From: Candidatus Fimenecus excrementavium
Lineage (GTDB): Bacteria; Bacillota; Clostridia; Oscillospirales; Acutalibacteraceae
Assembly: GCA_018712805.1 (NCBI GenBank)
Contig: DVGI01000014.1
Location: 1 to 60,809 of the forward strand
Length of the DNA stretch: 60,809 nucleotides
Direction of reading: 5' to 3'
Made by a program: the position numbers and the translations under genes. Every line of letters begins with the position of its first letter. The stretch's first letter is position 1. Positions 15,335 to 24,185 of this stretch are shown here, in pieces. The notes below the pieces were generated by a model. The model ran no database searches. It was not told the origin of the DNA and was given only the letters and a program-made list of their open reading frames with translations.

Positions 15335-17266
15335 ATGCGAATTATCGATTTGCTCAAAAAAGAAGCCGTGGTGCTCGGCACTTCGGCGGCGTCCAAGGAT
15401 GAAGCGATTAACAAGTTAATCAGCCTGCACGAAAAAGCGGGCAATCTGACAGACGTCGAACAGTACAAAAAGGACATTCTTGCGCGCGAGGCGCAAGGCA
15501 CAACCGCCATCGGCGAGGGCGTTGCCGTTCCGCACGCGAAAAGCACGGCGGTCAAAGCCCCGGCGCTTGCGGCGATTACCGTCCCCGACGGTGTCGATTA
15601 TGACGCGCCCGACGGCAAACCGGCAAAACTTTTGTTTATGATTGCCGCAACAACCGACGGCAACGTCCATTTGGAAATTCTTTCAAGACTGATGGTTATG
15701 CTCATGGAGCCGGCGTTCGCCGAAAGCTTGATGCAGGCGAAAGACACTGAGGAATTTCTCCGTTTAATTGATGAAAAAGAAACCGAGAAATATCCCGTTG
15801 ACGCCGACGCCGAAGCGAAAGAACAGCCGAAGCCCGAGAAAAAAGAAGGCTATCAGATTTTGGCGGTTACCGCCTGCCCGACCGGCATTGCCCACACCTA
15901 CATGGCGGCGGAAGCGCTGGAGAAAAAAGCGGCGGAAATGGGTGTTTCGATTAAAGTCGAAACCAACGGCTCCGGCGGCGCGAAAAACGTGCTGACCGAC
16001 AGCGAAATCGAAGCGGCGCAGGGTATTATCATCGCCGCCGACAAAAATGTCGAAATGGCGCGCTTTGACGGTAAACCGGTTTTGAGCGTCAAGGTTTCCG
16101 ACGGCATTCACAAACCCGAAGAACTGATTCAAAAAGTCCAAAACGGCGAAGCGCCGATTTATCACCATTCCGGTGAAAAAGCGGAAAAATCCACCGGCGA
16201 AAAAGAATCGTTTGGTCGCCGCATTTATAAAGACTTGATGAACGGCGTTTCCAATATGCTTCCGTTCGTTACCGGCGGCGGTATTTTGATCGCACTTGCG
16301 TTCCTGTTCGATGATTATTCAATTGACCCGTCCAATTTCGGTATGAACACCCCGTTTGCGGCGTTCTTAAAGACCGTCGGTAACACGGCGTTCGGGTTCA
16401 TGCTTCCGATTTTAGCGGGCTTTATCGCGAAAAGTATTGCAGACCGGCCCGGCCTTGTCGTCGGTTTCGTCGGCGGTGCGATTGCAAACCTCGGCATTTC
16501 CTTTACCAACATGGATTCGTCCACGGCCGTTTCCGCCGGTTTCCTCGGCGCGCTGATTGCAGGTTTTGCAGCCGGCTACCTTGTCAAAGGGCTCGAAAAA
16601 CTTTGCGATTATCTGCCGAAGAGCTTTGAGGGGATTAAACCCGTGCTCATTTATCCGTTGGTCGGCGTGTTCCTGATCGGCGTCGTCATGTTCGCCATTA
16701 ACCCGGTGGTCTCGGCAATCAACTCTGCAATTACCAACTTCTTGAACTCCATGGGCGACGCCAGCAAAATCGTGCTCGGCTGCATCCTCGGCGGCATGAT
16801 GAGCGTAGACATGGGCGGTCCTATCAACAAGGCGGCTTATGTGTTCGGCACGGCGGCAATTGCCAACGGCAACTTCGACATTATGGCGGCGGTCATGGTC
16901 GGCGGTATGATTCCGCCCCTGGTTATCGCGCTTTGCGCCACGTTCTTCAGAAAGAAATTCACCGCGTCCGACCGCAAATCGGCTTATGTCAACTATATTA
17001 TGGGTCTCTGCTTCATCTCCGAGGGCGCAATTCCCTTTGCTGCGGCTGACCCGCTGCGCGTCATTCCGTCGTGCATTGTCGGTTCTGCAGTCGCAGGCGG
17101 CCTTTCCATGGCGTTCGGGTGCACGCTTCGCGCACCGCACGGCGGCATCTTCGTGTTCCCCGTGGTCGAACATGTCGGCGGCTATCTCGTAGCACTGGTC
17201 GTCGGCTCCGTGGTCGGCATGCTGCTCTTGGCACTGCTTAAGAAAAATGTGAAGGAGGAAGCCTGA
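15335..17266 (+). CDS. fruA: PTS fructose transporter subunit IIABC
   Basis: Takes up fructose and phosphorylates it at C1. Three domains lie in one 643-residue chain. IIA (1-148) has His67 in VAVPHAKS as phosphoryl acceptor. IIB (173-270) has Cys181 in TACPTGIAHTYM. The membrane IIC (about 285-640) has around nine hydrophobic segments, including MSVDMGGPINKAAY. A charged linker (148-172) joins IIA to IIB. The order A-B-C is usual for Firmicutes FruA. Ribosome binding site AAAGGGG is nine bases upstream. The HPr gene starts one base after its stop. Confidence 0.95.
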   Translation: MRIIDLLKKEAVVLGTSAASKDEAINKLISLHEKAGNLTDVEQYKKDILAREAQGTTAIGEGVAVPHAKSTAVKAPALAAITVPDGVDYDAPDGKPAKLLFMIAATTDGNVHLEILSRLMVMLMEPAFAESLMQAKDTEEFLRLIDEKETEKYPVDADAEAKEQPKPEKKEGYQILAVTACPTGIAHTYMAAEALEKKAAEMGVSIKVETNGSGGAKNVLTDSEIEAAQGIIIAADKNVEMARFDGKPVLSVKVSDGIHKPEELIQKVQNGEAPIYHHSGEKAEKSTGEKESFGRRIYKDLMNGVSNMLPFVTGGGILIALAFLFDDYSIDPSNFGMNTPFAAFLKTVGNTAFGFMLPILAGFIAKSIADRPGLVVGFVGGAIANLGISFTNMDSSTAVSAGFLGALIAGFAAGYLVKGLEKLCDYLPKSFEGIKPVLIYPLVGVFLIGVVMFAINPVVSAINSAITNFLNSMGDASKIVLGCILGGMMSVDMGGPINKAAYVFGTAAIANGNFDIMAAVMVGGMIPPLVIALCATFFRKKFTASDRKSAYVNYIMGLCFISEGAIPFAAADPLRVIPSCIVGSAVAGGLSMAFGCTLRAPHGGIFVFPVVEHVGGYLVALVVGSVVGMLLLALLKKNVKEEA

Positions 17267-17267
17267 A

Positions 17268-17537
17268 ATGGTATCCGAAAAATTAACTGTCACCAATCAA
17301 ATGGGCTTTCATATGCGCCCTGCCAATGTCTTTGTTTCCGCAATGGCAAAATATAAAAGCGAAGTGCTGATTGAATTCAACGGAAAAGAAGTTAACGGCA
17401 AAAGTATCATGAATATTATGGCTGCATGCATCAAGTGCGGCTCCGAGATTGAAATCCGCTGCATCGGCGAAGATGAAGCCGACGCGCTCAAAGAAGCGGT
17501 CGAGCTTGTCAAAAGCGGTCTCGGCGACGAAAACTGA
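17268..17537 (+). CDS. ptsH: HPr phosphocarrier protein
   Basis: Carries phosphate from Enzyme I to the IIA domain. The 89-residue chain has His15 in GFHMRPAN and Ser46 in NGKSIMNI, the site of HPr kinase/phosphorylase in Firmicutes, so it should be able to take part in CcpA-type carbon control. His15 is followed by Met where many HPr proteins have Ala (HARP), a modest variation. It lies between fruA and ptsI, starting one base after the fruA stop, with GAAGGAGG located at the end of fruA. Confidence 0.95.
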   Translation: MVSEKLTVTNQMGFHMRPANVFVSAMAKYKSEVLIEFNGKEVNGKSIMNIMAACIKCGSEIEIRCIGEDEADALKEAVELVKSGLGDEN

Positions 17538-17561
17538 CGCTTGCAAAGAGAGGGAAACAGC

Positions 17562-19271
17562 ATGATTTATAAGGGTATTGCGGGCGCCGACGGCATCGGC
17601 ATCGGCCAAGTGCTTATTATTAAAGAAGCGAGCCTCGACTATTCCCACGTGCAATTTTCCGGCAAAGAGCAGGAAAAGAAACGCCTGCAAGATGCGATAG
17701 CAACATTTTGTCAAAAGACAGAAGCGCTTCGTGAAAAGGTGGAAAAAGACGTCGGGGAAAAACAGGCGGAAATTTTAAGCGGGCAGATTATGATGATTCA
17801 AGACCCGTTTATGGCGTCCCAAATGCAAGATTTTATTGACAACGGTCAGTGCGCCGAGGCGGCGCTCGACGCCGTGTGCAATATGTATATTGAAATGTTT
17901 TCCTCTGTGGAAGACGATTTAACCAACCAGCGCGCAACCGATATCCGCGACCTGCGCACGCGTCTGATGAAAATTTTGCTCGGGCAGGAAGATATCGATT
18001 TGCGCACAGTAGAACCCGGAACGGTGCTTGTGGCGGCGGATTTCACGCCGTCCATGACCGCCGGCATTCAAAAAGACAATATCGCGGGCATCGTCACCCA
18101 AACCGGCTCGAAAACGTCCCATTCCGCCATTTTGGCGCGGGCGTTGGAAATTCCCGCCGTTATGAGCGTGGAAAACGCCTGCACGAACTTGAAAAACGGC
18201 GAAACCGTCATTGTTGACGGCGGCCGCGGCGAGGTCATTACCGACGCCGAACCGGGTGTGCTCGAAGCATATCGTGCAAAACAAATCAACGAACAGCACG
18301 AAAAACAGGCGCTTCGTTCGCTTCTCGGCAAACGCACCGAAACGGCGGACGGCAAAGTGCTCGCGGTGTATTCCAATATCGGCAAACCCGCCGACGCCGG
18401 CGCAGTTTTAGACAACGACGGTGAGGGCGTGGGGCTGTTCCGCACCGAATTCCTGTTCATGGACCGCGACACCTGCCCGACGGAGGACGAACAGTTCGCC
18501 GCCTATAAGCAGGTCGCCGAAAAAATGAAGGGGAAAGAGGTCCTTATCCGTACGCTGGATGTCGGCGGCGACAAGGAAATTGCGTATCTCCACATGGATA
18601 AAGAAGAAAACCCGTTTTTGGGTCATCGCGCAATCCGCTATTGCCTAGACACCCCCGATATTTTCGAAACCCAGCTGCGCGCGCTGCTGCGAGCTTCTGC
18701 TTACGGCAAGATTAAAATTATGCTGCCGCTGGTTACAACGGTCACCGAAGTGCGCCGCGCCAAAGAAATTCTCGAACGGCTGAAAGCCAAGCTTAAAGAA
18801 GAGAATATTCCGTTTAACGAAAATATCCCGGTCGGCGTGATGATTGAAACGCCGTCTGCGGCGGTCATTGCCGACATACTCGCAAAAGAATCGGATTTCT
18901 TCAGCATCGGCACCAACGACTTAACCCAGTATACCATGGCGGTGGACCGCGGCAACAGTAAAGTCGCGCCGTTGTATAGTCCCTTAAATCCGTCCGTTTT
19001 GCGGCTTATCCGCAACACGATTACCGCGGCGAACAACGCGGGTATCCCGGTCGGCATGTGCGGCGAAGCGGCATCTGACCCGCTGATGATTCCGCTGCTG
19101 ATTGTATTCGGTTTGACAGAATTTTCCGTAACACCGTCGGCGGTGCTCAAAACGCGCAAAACAATTTCGCTTTGGTCTGTGCCCGAGGCGCAGAAACTCA
19201 CCGAAGACGTCATGCAGGCGCCGAACGCCGAAAGCGTCAAAGCGATTTTGGAAGCGCAGCAGAAAAAATAA
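17562..19271 (+). CDS. ptsI: Phosphoenolpyruvate-protein phosphotransferase, PTS Enzyme I
   Basis: Autophosphorylates with PEP and passes the phosphate to HPr. The 569-residue length is normal. The swivel domain holds His187 in TGSKTSHSAILARA (181-194), and the C-terminal PEP-binding barrel includes GLFRTEFLFMDR, SIGTNDLTQYTMAVDR and the GMCGEAASDP stretch. I use ATG 17562, with AGAGAGGG upstream, not the TTG at 17541. A terminator at 19294-19326 closes the operon, so the general PTS proteins appear to be made only, or chiefly, from the fructose promoter. Confidence 0.95.
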   Translation: MIYKGIAGADGIGIGQVLIIKEASLDYSHVQFSGKEQEKKRLQDAIATFCQKTEALREKVEKDVGEKQAEILSGQIMMIQDPFMASQMQDFIDNGQCAEAALDAVCNMYIEMFSSVEDDLTNQRATDIRDLRTRLMKILLGQEDIDLRTVEPGTVLVAADFTPSMTAGIQKDNIAGIVTQTGSKTSHSAILARALEIPAVMSVENACTNLKNGETVIVDGGRGEVITDAEPGVLEAYRAKQINEQHEKQALRSLLGKRTETADGKVLAVYSNIGKPADAGAVLDNDGEGVGLFRTEFLFMDRDTCPTEDEQFAAYKQVAEKMKGKEVLIRTLDVGGDKEIAYLHMDKEENPFLGHRAIRYCLDTPDIFETQLRALLRASAYGKIKIMLPLVTTVTEVRRAKEILERLKAKLKEENIPFNENIPVGVMIETPSAAVIADILAKESDFFSIGTNDLTQYTMAVDRGNSKVAPLYSPLNPSVLRLIRNTITAANNAGIPVGMCGEAASDPLMIPLLIVFGLTEFSVTPSAVLKTRKTISLWSVPEAQKLTEDVMQAPNAESVKAILEAQQKK

Positions 19272-19293
19272 ACCTTTGTTTTTCTTCCGTGTT

Positions 19294-19326
19294 AAGCGGG
19301 GCGGCAAAAACCGTCCCGCTTTTTTG
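19294..19326 (+). terminator. Intrinsic terminator of the fru-pts operon
   Basis: Arms AAGCGGGGCGG (19294-19304) and CCGTCCCGCTT (19311-19321), six-base loop, then TTTT. One mismatch or G-U pair in the stem. Confidence 0.88.
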
Positions 19327-19346
19327 TGGCATTTTTTTGCAAAATA

Positions 19347-19355
19347 TGCTATGAT
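19347..19355 (+). promoter_or_regulatory. Extended -10 promoter of the HAD gene
   Basis: TGCTATGAT, an extended -10 element, lies 30 bases before the start at 19385. No good -35 stands at the usual distance (TTGTGG is 20 bp away). Confidence 0.45.
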
Positions 19356-19384
19356 AATACCAATAAAAAGAAAGGAGAACGCCT

Positions 19385-20134
19385 ATGAAAGTGCTTGCAA
19401 CGGATTTTGACGGCACACTGTTTCGCGACCGCACGATTACCCCGGCGGATTTAAACGCGATCCAGCGGTTTCGCCGCGCGGGCAACCGTTTCGGGATTGT
19501 GACCGGCAGGCACTATTGCAGCATTTTAGAGGAAGTGCAGAAAAACAATGTCCCGCTCGATTTTCTCATCTGCTGTACCGGCGGGATTTTAACCGACGGC
19601 GTGTTTCATCTCCTTTCCGAACACCGCGCGCCCTCGGCGGCGCTTCGTCCGCTGTTGGAAGTGACAAAAGATTTTAACGGCATGTATTTTTGCCTTTCGC
19701 GCTATGAAAAACGCCTGTGGTTTTCGACCGGCGTGCCGGCGCCTTACGACGGCGTTGCGCTTTTGCCCGACAGCGCGCTCGATACAATAGACGGCTTCCA
19801 CGAAATGGGCACGCGTTTTGAAACGGAAGAGATTGCCCAAAATTATACAGATACTTTAAACCGCGAATACAGCCACCTTGTCACGGCGCATCGCAACGGT
19901 ATTTATGTCGACGTTTGCGCGCCGAACACCGGCAAAGTGAGCGGGCTTTATGAAATGCTCGGGCTTTTGGGCGTTCCTCCGCAAAACCTTACGGTCGCGG
20001 GCGACAATTTAAACGACCTCGAAATGATTCGCGAATTCTCTTCCTTTGCCGTCTCGTCCGGCCGTGCGGAATTAAAGGCAGAAGCAAATTTTGTCGCGCC
20101 CGACATCGCCGCGATTGTCTCACACCTTTTGTGA
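19385..20134 (+). CDS. Cof-type HAD phosphatase
   Basis: A 249-residue HAD superfamily hydrolase. Motif I is DFDGTL (7-12), with Asp7 as nucleophile and Asp9 as acid/base. The TGRHY segment (39-43) corresponds to motif II, and the C-terminal VAGDNLNDLEMI gives motif IV. The cap inserted after motif II is the IIB Cof type. Such enzymes dephosphorylate sugar phosphates, flavin or nucleotide phosphates; the substrate is not evident. The ribosome binding site GAAAGGAGAA is upstream. The gene has its own promoter and no close operon partner. Confidence 0.88.
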   Translation: MKVLATDFDGTLFRDRTITPADLNAIQRFRRAGNRFGIVTGRHYCSILEEVQKNNVPLDFLICCTGGILTDGVFHLLSEHRAPSAALRPLLEVTKDFNGMYFCLSRYEKRLWFSTGVPAPYDGVALLPDSALDTIDGFHEMGTRFETEEIAQNYTDTLNREYSHLVTAHRNGIYVDVCAPNTGKVSGLYEMLGLLGVPPQNLTVAGDNLNDLEMIREFSSFAVSSGRAELKAEANFVAPDIAAIVSHLL

Positions 20135-20137
20135 GCG

Positions 20138-20166
20138 TTGCAAATGACTCCTAATTGTGCTACAAT
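20138..20166 (+). promoter_or_regulatory. hisHF promoter
   Basis: TTGCAA (20138-20143), 17 bp, TACAAT (20161-20166) preceded by TGC (extended -10), 40 bases before the hisH ATG. Confidence 0.72.
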
Positions 20167-20205
20167 ACTTTCTGTTTTGAAAAATTTCAAGTAAAGGGTT
20201 ATGTT

Positions 20206-20832
20206 ATGATTGCCATTATCGACTACGGCGCGGGAAATTTGCAAAGCGTCAAAAAGGCGCTTGATTATCTCGGCGAGCCGAATTTGATTACCGCGAAATC
20301 GTCTGAAATCGAAGCGGCGGACGCATTGGTCCTGCCGGGCGTGGGCTCGTTCGGCGACGCGATGCAAAGCCTTACGGATTCCGGGCTTTTGGAAACGGTT
20401 CGCGCGGCGGCACTTTCCGATACGCCGTTTTTAGGCATTTGCTTAGGGCTTCAGTTGTTGTTCCCAGAAAGCGAAGAATCGAAAGGCGTCAAGGGCCTCG
20501 GCGTGCTGCCGGGTAAAATTATAAAATTCCCGGGCGATATGGGGATTAAAATCCCGCAAATCGGCTGGAATTCCATAAACATTCGCGAGGGCTGCAAGCT
20601 TTATGCCGGCGTGCCGCAAAACGCCTATGTCTATTTTGTCCATTCTTATTATTTGCAGGCTGCAGACCCCGAGGTCGTCGCCGCAAAAGCCGAATACGGT
20701 GTGACATTTCACGCGTCTGTTGCCGACGAAGCGCACCGCCTGTATGCAACCCAGTTCCACCCCGAAAAAAGCGGCGCGGTGGGACTTCGGATTTTACGTA
20801 ACTTTGCCGCCATGCAGAAAGGAAGAGGCTGA
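20206..20832 (+). CDS. hisH: Imidazole glycerol phosphate synthase, glutaminase subunit HisH
   Basis: Releases ammonia from glutamine for HisF in the fifth step of histidine synthesis. The 208-residue class I glutaminase has the nucleophile Cys79 in FLGICLG, the oxyanion region LPGVGSFGD (43-51), and the His-Glu pair in FHPEKSG near the C-terminus. ATG 20206 follows AAAGGG and begins the conserved [11 protein letters not shown]; the longer frame from 20155 overlaps the promoter. Its stop overlaps the ATG of hisF by one base. No other his gene is in the window. Confidence 0.94.
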   Translation: MIAIIDYGAGNLQSVKKALDYLGEPNLITAKSSEIEAADALVLPGVGSFGDAMQSLTDSGLLETVRAAALSDTPFLGICLGLQLLFPESEESKGVKGLGVLPGKIIKFPGDMGIKIPQIGWNSINIREGCKLYAGVPQNAYVYFVHSYYLQAADPEVVAAKAEYGVTFHASVADEAHRLYATQFHPEKSGAVGLRILRNFAAMQKGRG

Positions 20833-21599
20833 TGTACGCAAAACGAATCATTCCTTGTCTGGATGTCAAAAACGGCAGAGTCGTCAAGGGCGTCAATTTC
20901 GTCAATTTGCGCGACGCGGGCGACCCGGTGGAGTGCGCCGTGGAATATGATAAAAAGGGCGCCGACGAATTGGTGCTTTTGGATATTTCCGCAACCAACG
21001 AAGGGCGCGGCACAATGATTGATATTGTTTCCCGCGTGGCGAACTCGATTTTCATTCCGTTCACCGTTGGCGGCGGCATTCGCACCACTGAGGATTTCAA
21101 AGAATTGCTGCGCGCGGGCGCGGATAAAATTTCCGTCAACTCCGCCGCGGTGCGCAACCCCGATTTGATTAACGAAGCTGCTTATAAATTCGGCAGCCAG
21201 TGCGTTGTGTGCGCCATAGACGCAAAACGCCGCGAACAAGGCAGCTGGGAGGTCTATTTAAACGGCGGCCGCCTGCCGACCGGTATTGACGCTGTGACCT
21301 GGGCACAGGAAGCGGTCTCGCGCGGGGCGGGGGAAATCCTTTTGACCAGTATGGATTGCGACGGCAAAAAAACCGGTTACGATTTGGAGCTTACCCGCGC
21401 GGTGTCCGAGCGTGTCGGTGTGCCGGTGATTGCGTCCGGCGGCGCAGGGGCGTTGGAACATTTTTATGACGCGCTCACCGTCGGAAAAGCGGACGCGGTT
21501 TTGGCGGCATCGCTTTTCCATTTCAATGAAATTCCGATTGAAACCTTAAAAGCCTATCTTTCGGAAAGAGGCATTCCCGTTCGCCCGGTGGCGGAATAA
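20832..21599 (+). CDS. hisF: Imidazole glycerol phosphate synthase, cyclase subunit HisF
   Basis: Joins ammonia with PRFAR to give imidazole glycerol phosphate and AICAR. The 255-residue beta/alpha barrel has catalytic Asp11 ([13 protein letters not shown]) and Asp130 (CAIDAKR), and the phosphate-binding GGGI (80-83) and [10 protein letters not shown] segments. These argue for a true HisF rather than the flagellin-glycan amidotransferase paralogue. The start overlaps hisH (TGATG), so the two subunits are coupled, and a terminator follows at 21620. Confidence 0.95.
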   Translation: MYAKRIIPCLDVKNGRVVKGVNFVNLRDAGDPVECAVEYDKKGADELVLLDISATNEGRGTMIDIVSRVANSIFIPFTVGGGIRTTEDFKELLRAGADKISVNSAAVRNPDLINEAAYKFGSQCVVCAIDAKRREQGSWEVYLNGGRLPTGIDAVTWAQEAVSRGAGEILLTSMDCDGKKTGYDLELTRAVSERVGVPVIASGGAGALEHFYDALTVGKADAVLAASLFHFNEIPIETLKAYLSERGIPVRPVAE

Positions 21600-21619
21600 A
21601 ATTTTTAAAATTGAAAATC

Positions 21620-21664
21620 AGCCGAAGCCCAAAGCTGTTCTTTCGGGTTTCGGCTTGTGTTTTG
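21620..21664 (+). terminator. Intrinsic terminator after hisF
   Basis: Eleven-base stem (21620-21630 with 21645-21655, one G-U pair) with a 14-base loop, followed by the T-rich stretch TGTGTTTTG. Confidence 0.65.
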
Positions 21665-21721
21665 TTTAAAATATCCGCAAGCGGCAATACTAATTGCAAT
21701 GAACTTTTTGGGGGAATTGCA

Positions 21722-24022
21722 ATGAAAGCTGTTCTTTTGGCGGGCGGATTCGGAACGCGTCTGCGCCCGATGACCTGCACACACCCGAAACCGCTTGTAA
21801 AACTCCTCGGAAAGCCGGTGCTTTCCTACATCCTTGACTGGCTGCACCAAAACCGCGCGGACGATGTTTCTTTAACACTTGCCTATTTGCCGGAAAGCAT
21901 TGAAGCCTATCTTGAAACGCGCCCCGAAAACGGCATGCAGTTTCACTGTTTCCGTGAAGAAACCCCGCTCGGCACGGCGGGGAGCGTCAAAGCCGCGGTG
22001 CCGAAGGCAACAGAACCTTTGCTCATCGTCAGCGGCGACGGCGTTTGCGATTTTGATTTACAGGAAGCGATGCGCTTTCACCGTGAAACCGGCGCGCAGG
22101 TGACAATCCTTTGCAAAAAAGTAGACGACCCGCGAAGCTATGGGCTGGTTTATGCCGACGAGAACGGTCGGGTCACGGGCTTTTGCGAAAAACCGGATTG
22201 GAACGCTGTTTCTACGGACCTTGCAAATACGGGCATTTACATTTTAGACCCGGAAGTGCTTTCTGAAATCCCGACAGGCGAAGCCTTTGATTTTTCCAAA
22301 GACTTGTTCCCGAAACTTTTGGAAAAACAATATCGACTGTCTGCCTTTTGCGCCGAGGGGTATTGGTGCGACATCGGCGATTTTTCGGCTTATCTTTCCT
22401 GTCAGCGCGATATTTTGGCAGGCAAACTGCGCCCGCCGGTGCCTGCCCTTGCCGACGGCATTTTCGCAAAACAGGCGCTGCCCGCGGGGCAATATGATTT
22501 GGTGCCGCCGGTCTACATCGGCAAAAATGTGAGCATCGGCGACGGCGCGGTGATAGGACCGAACGCCGTTTTGTGCGACGGCTGTTTTGTCGGGCAGCGC
22601 GCCAAAATTCAAGGCAGCGTCCTGCTGCCGTCGAGCGTTTTGCAGGACGCTGCCGGCATGAACGGCGCCGTGCTTTGTGAAAACGCGGTATTAGAATGCG
22701 GCGCCGAACTGTTTGAAGACAGCGTTGTCGGTGCGGGGAGCGTTGTCGGGAAACACGTTTCTGTCGGGCCGCACGTGAAAATCTGGCCGAAAAAACGCAT
22801 TGAAGACGGTATGCGCGTTTGGGGCAACATCAAATACGGCAGCCCGCAGGCAGGGCTTTTTTCGGAAAGCGGGATTTGCAGCGCACAGGGGATGCCTTTG
22901 GACGCAGTTGCCTGCGCAAAATTCGGGTTGGCGCTTGCGCAAAGCAGCGTCGGCAGCCGTGTGGGGCTTGCCACCGACGGCAAACCTGCAAGCCGCGCCG
23001 CTTATCATATTTTGGCGGGCACTTTGACCGCGCAGGGGAGCAGCGTCTGGAATTTCGGTGACGGATTTTTATCTGAGCTTTATTTCTTCACCGCGTTTTG
23101 CAACCTGCCGGCGGGCGTGTTCATTTGTGAAAAATATGGCAAAATCCAAATCCGCCTTTGCTGTGCCGGGGGCTTGCCGCTGCCGCGCGGCGTGCGGCGC
23201 GAAATTGAAAGCTGTTACCAAAACGGCGACTTTTCCCGCACTGCGCTTTCCGCCTGCAAGGAAATTTCCGATATGACAAGCCTCGAATCCATGTATTTGC
23301 GCGAGCTGTCGCGGGAGGCGGGCGTGCCGCTTCATAACCAGTCGGTGCGCGTGCTTTGCCACAATGAGAAAATTCATATGTTGTTGGAGGATTGCCTGTT
23401 CCGGCTTGAAGCGGCGGACGGCGACGAAATTACGCTGAAAATCAACAATTCGGGTACGGCGGTTTCCGCCTTTCACCGCGAATGTGGTTGGGTGCCGTTT
23501 GATAAGCTTTTGGCGCTTTGCTGCCAGGCGGATTTTGCCGAGGGGCACGACGTCGCATTGCGTACCGACGCGCCTTATGTGCTCACAACGCTTGCCGGCG
23601 CTTACGGAAGACGGGTGCTTCGCTATTTGGAAATCCCCGCCGACGACGCCGACAAAGACGCGCGTACGTTAGCGCTTAGCCAGCTTTACGCGCGCGACGC
23701 CTTGTTTTTAAGCTTGCGGCTATTAGGAATCCTGCAAAAAACCGGCAAAAGTCTGCCAACGCTTCTTCACGACCTACCGGGCTTTTCGGTGCGGCGCAAG
23801 GTTGTGCCGATTGATTTCCCGCCCACAAAGCTTTTAGAGGTTTTACACGCCGAAAACGCCGAACCTTTGCGCGAGGGCGTGGCGCTCCACACCGCGCGCG
23901 GTCATGTGTTTTTAATGCCTATGCCTTCGGGGAAAAGCCTTCGGATTTTGGCGGAGGCAAACGATTACGAAACCTCCCGCGAGCTTTGCGGCGAAATGGA
24001 GGAAAGACTCAGAAATCATTGA
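21722..24022 (+). CDS. Sugar-phosphate nucleotidyltransferase fused to left-handed beta-helix and PMM-like domain
   Basis: A 766-residue fusion. Residues 1-235 form a nucleotidyltransferase with LLAGGFGTRLRPMT (5-18) and the metal-site aspartate in SGDGVCDF (104-111). Residues 260-365 are hexapeptide repeats (YIGKNVSIGDGAVIGP and so on) forming a left-handed helix. Residues 385-766 resemble the phosphomannomutase/phosphoglucomutase fold but lack the TASHNP serine motif; the matching region reads TAFCNLPAG (457-465). Such fusions are annotated as mannose-1-phosphate guanylyltransferases. It probably makes a nucleotide sugar for surface glycans, with the C-terminal part regulatory or structural. 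ATG 21722 begins the canonical motif and has GGGGGAA upstream; the 37 extra residues from 21611 overlap the terminator. Confidence 0.82.
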   Translation: MKAVLLAGGFGTRLRPMTCTHPKPLVKLLGKPVLSYILDWLHQNRADDVSLTLAYLPESIEAYLETRPENGMQFHCFREETPLGTAGSVKAAVPKATEPLLIVSGDGVCDFDLQEAMRFHRETGAQVTILCKKVDDPRSYGLVYADENGRVTGFCEKPDWNAVSTDLANTGIYILDPEVLSEIPTGEAFDFSKDLFPKLLEKQYRLSAFCAEGYWCDIGDFSAYLSCQRDILAGKLRPPVPALADGIFAKQALPAGQYDLVPPVYIGKNVSIGDGAVIGPNAVLCDGCFVGQRAKIQGSVLLPSSVLQDAAGMNGAVLCENAVLECGAELFEDSVVGAGSVVGKHVSVGPHVKIWPKKRIEDGMRVWGNIKYGSPQAGLFSESGICSAQGMPLDAVACAKFGLALAQSSVGSRVGLATDGKPASRAAYHILAGTLTAQGSSVWNFGDGFLSELYFFTAFCNLPAGVFICEKYGKIQIRLCCAGGLPLPRGVRREIESCYQNGDFSRTALSACKEISDMTSLESMYLRELSREAGVPLHNQSVRVLCHNEKIHMLLEDCLFRLEAADGDEITLKINNSGTAVSAFHRECGWVPFDKLLALCCQADFAEGHDVALRTDAPYVLTTLAGAYGRRVLRYLEIPADDADKDARTLALSQLYARDALFLSLRLLGILQKTGKSLPTLLHDLPGFSVRRKVVPIDFPPTKLLEVLHAENAEPLREGVALHTARGHVFLMPMPSGKSLRILAEANDYETSRELCGEMEERLRNH

Positions 24023-24047
24023 CACAAGCGCAAAATAATAGTATCAT
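24019..24047 (+). promoter_or_regulatory. RNase J promoter with -35 overlapping the previous stop codon
   Basis: TTGACA (24019-24024), 17 bp, TATCAT (24042-24047). The TGA stop of the nucleotidyltransferase gene lies inside the -35. Confidence 0.8.
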
Positions 24048-24054
24048 ATTATAA

Positions 24055-24185
24055 TCGGAATATAGGCTTAAAGAGAATAAAAGCCGAAAATTTATTCCTT
24101 TCTGTTTTGGAACTTTTACCTGCTTTCCGGACGTTGAAAGCAGGCTACATAATATATCTTTTTAAATTTTACAAGGAGTAATTGC
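24055..24185 (+). promoter_or_regulatory. Structured 5' leader of the RNase J gene
   Basis: A leader of about 130 bases precedes the start. It contains a perfect nine-base stem, CCTGCTTTC (24119-24127) with GAAAGCAGG (24136-24144) and an eight-base loop. A weaker five-base stem (GGCTT with AAGCC) lies before it. No T-run follows the strong stem, so it is not a terminator. No known riboswitch pattern is recognised. Confidence 0.5.

Noticed and set aside
20206-21599. hisHF-like amidotransferase for surface sugar synthesis, suggested by the nearby nucleotidyltransferase
   Set aside because: HisF keeps Asp11 and Asp130 and HisH keeps the full triad, fitting histidine synthesis; a terminator separates the pair from the sugar gene.
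24055-24185. Known riboswitch upstream of the RNase J gene
   Set aside because: I could not match it to the conserved cores of the common classes, and there is no terminator or sequestering helix over the ribosome site.
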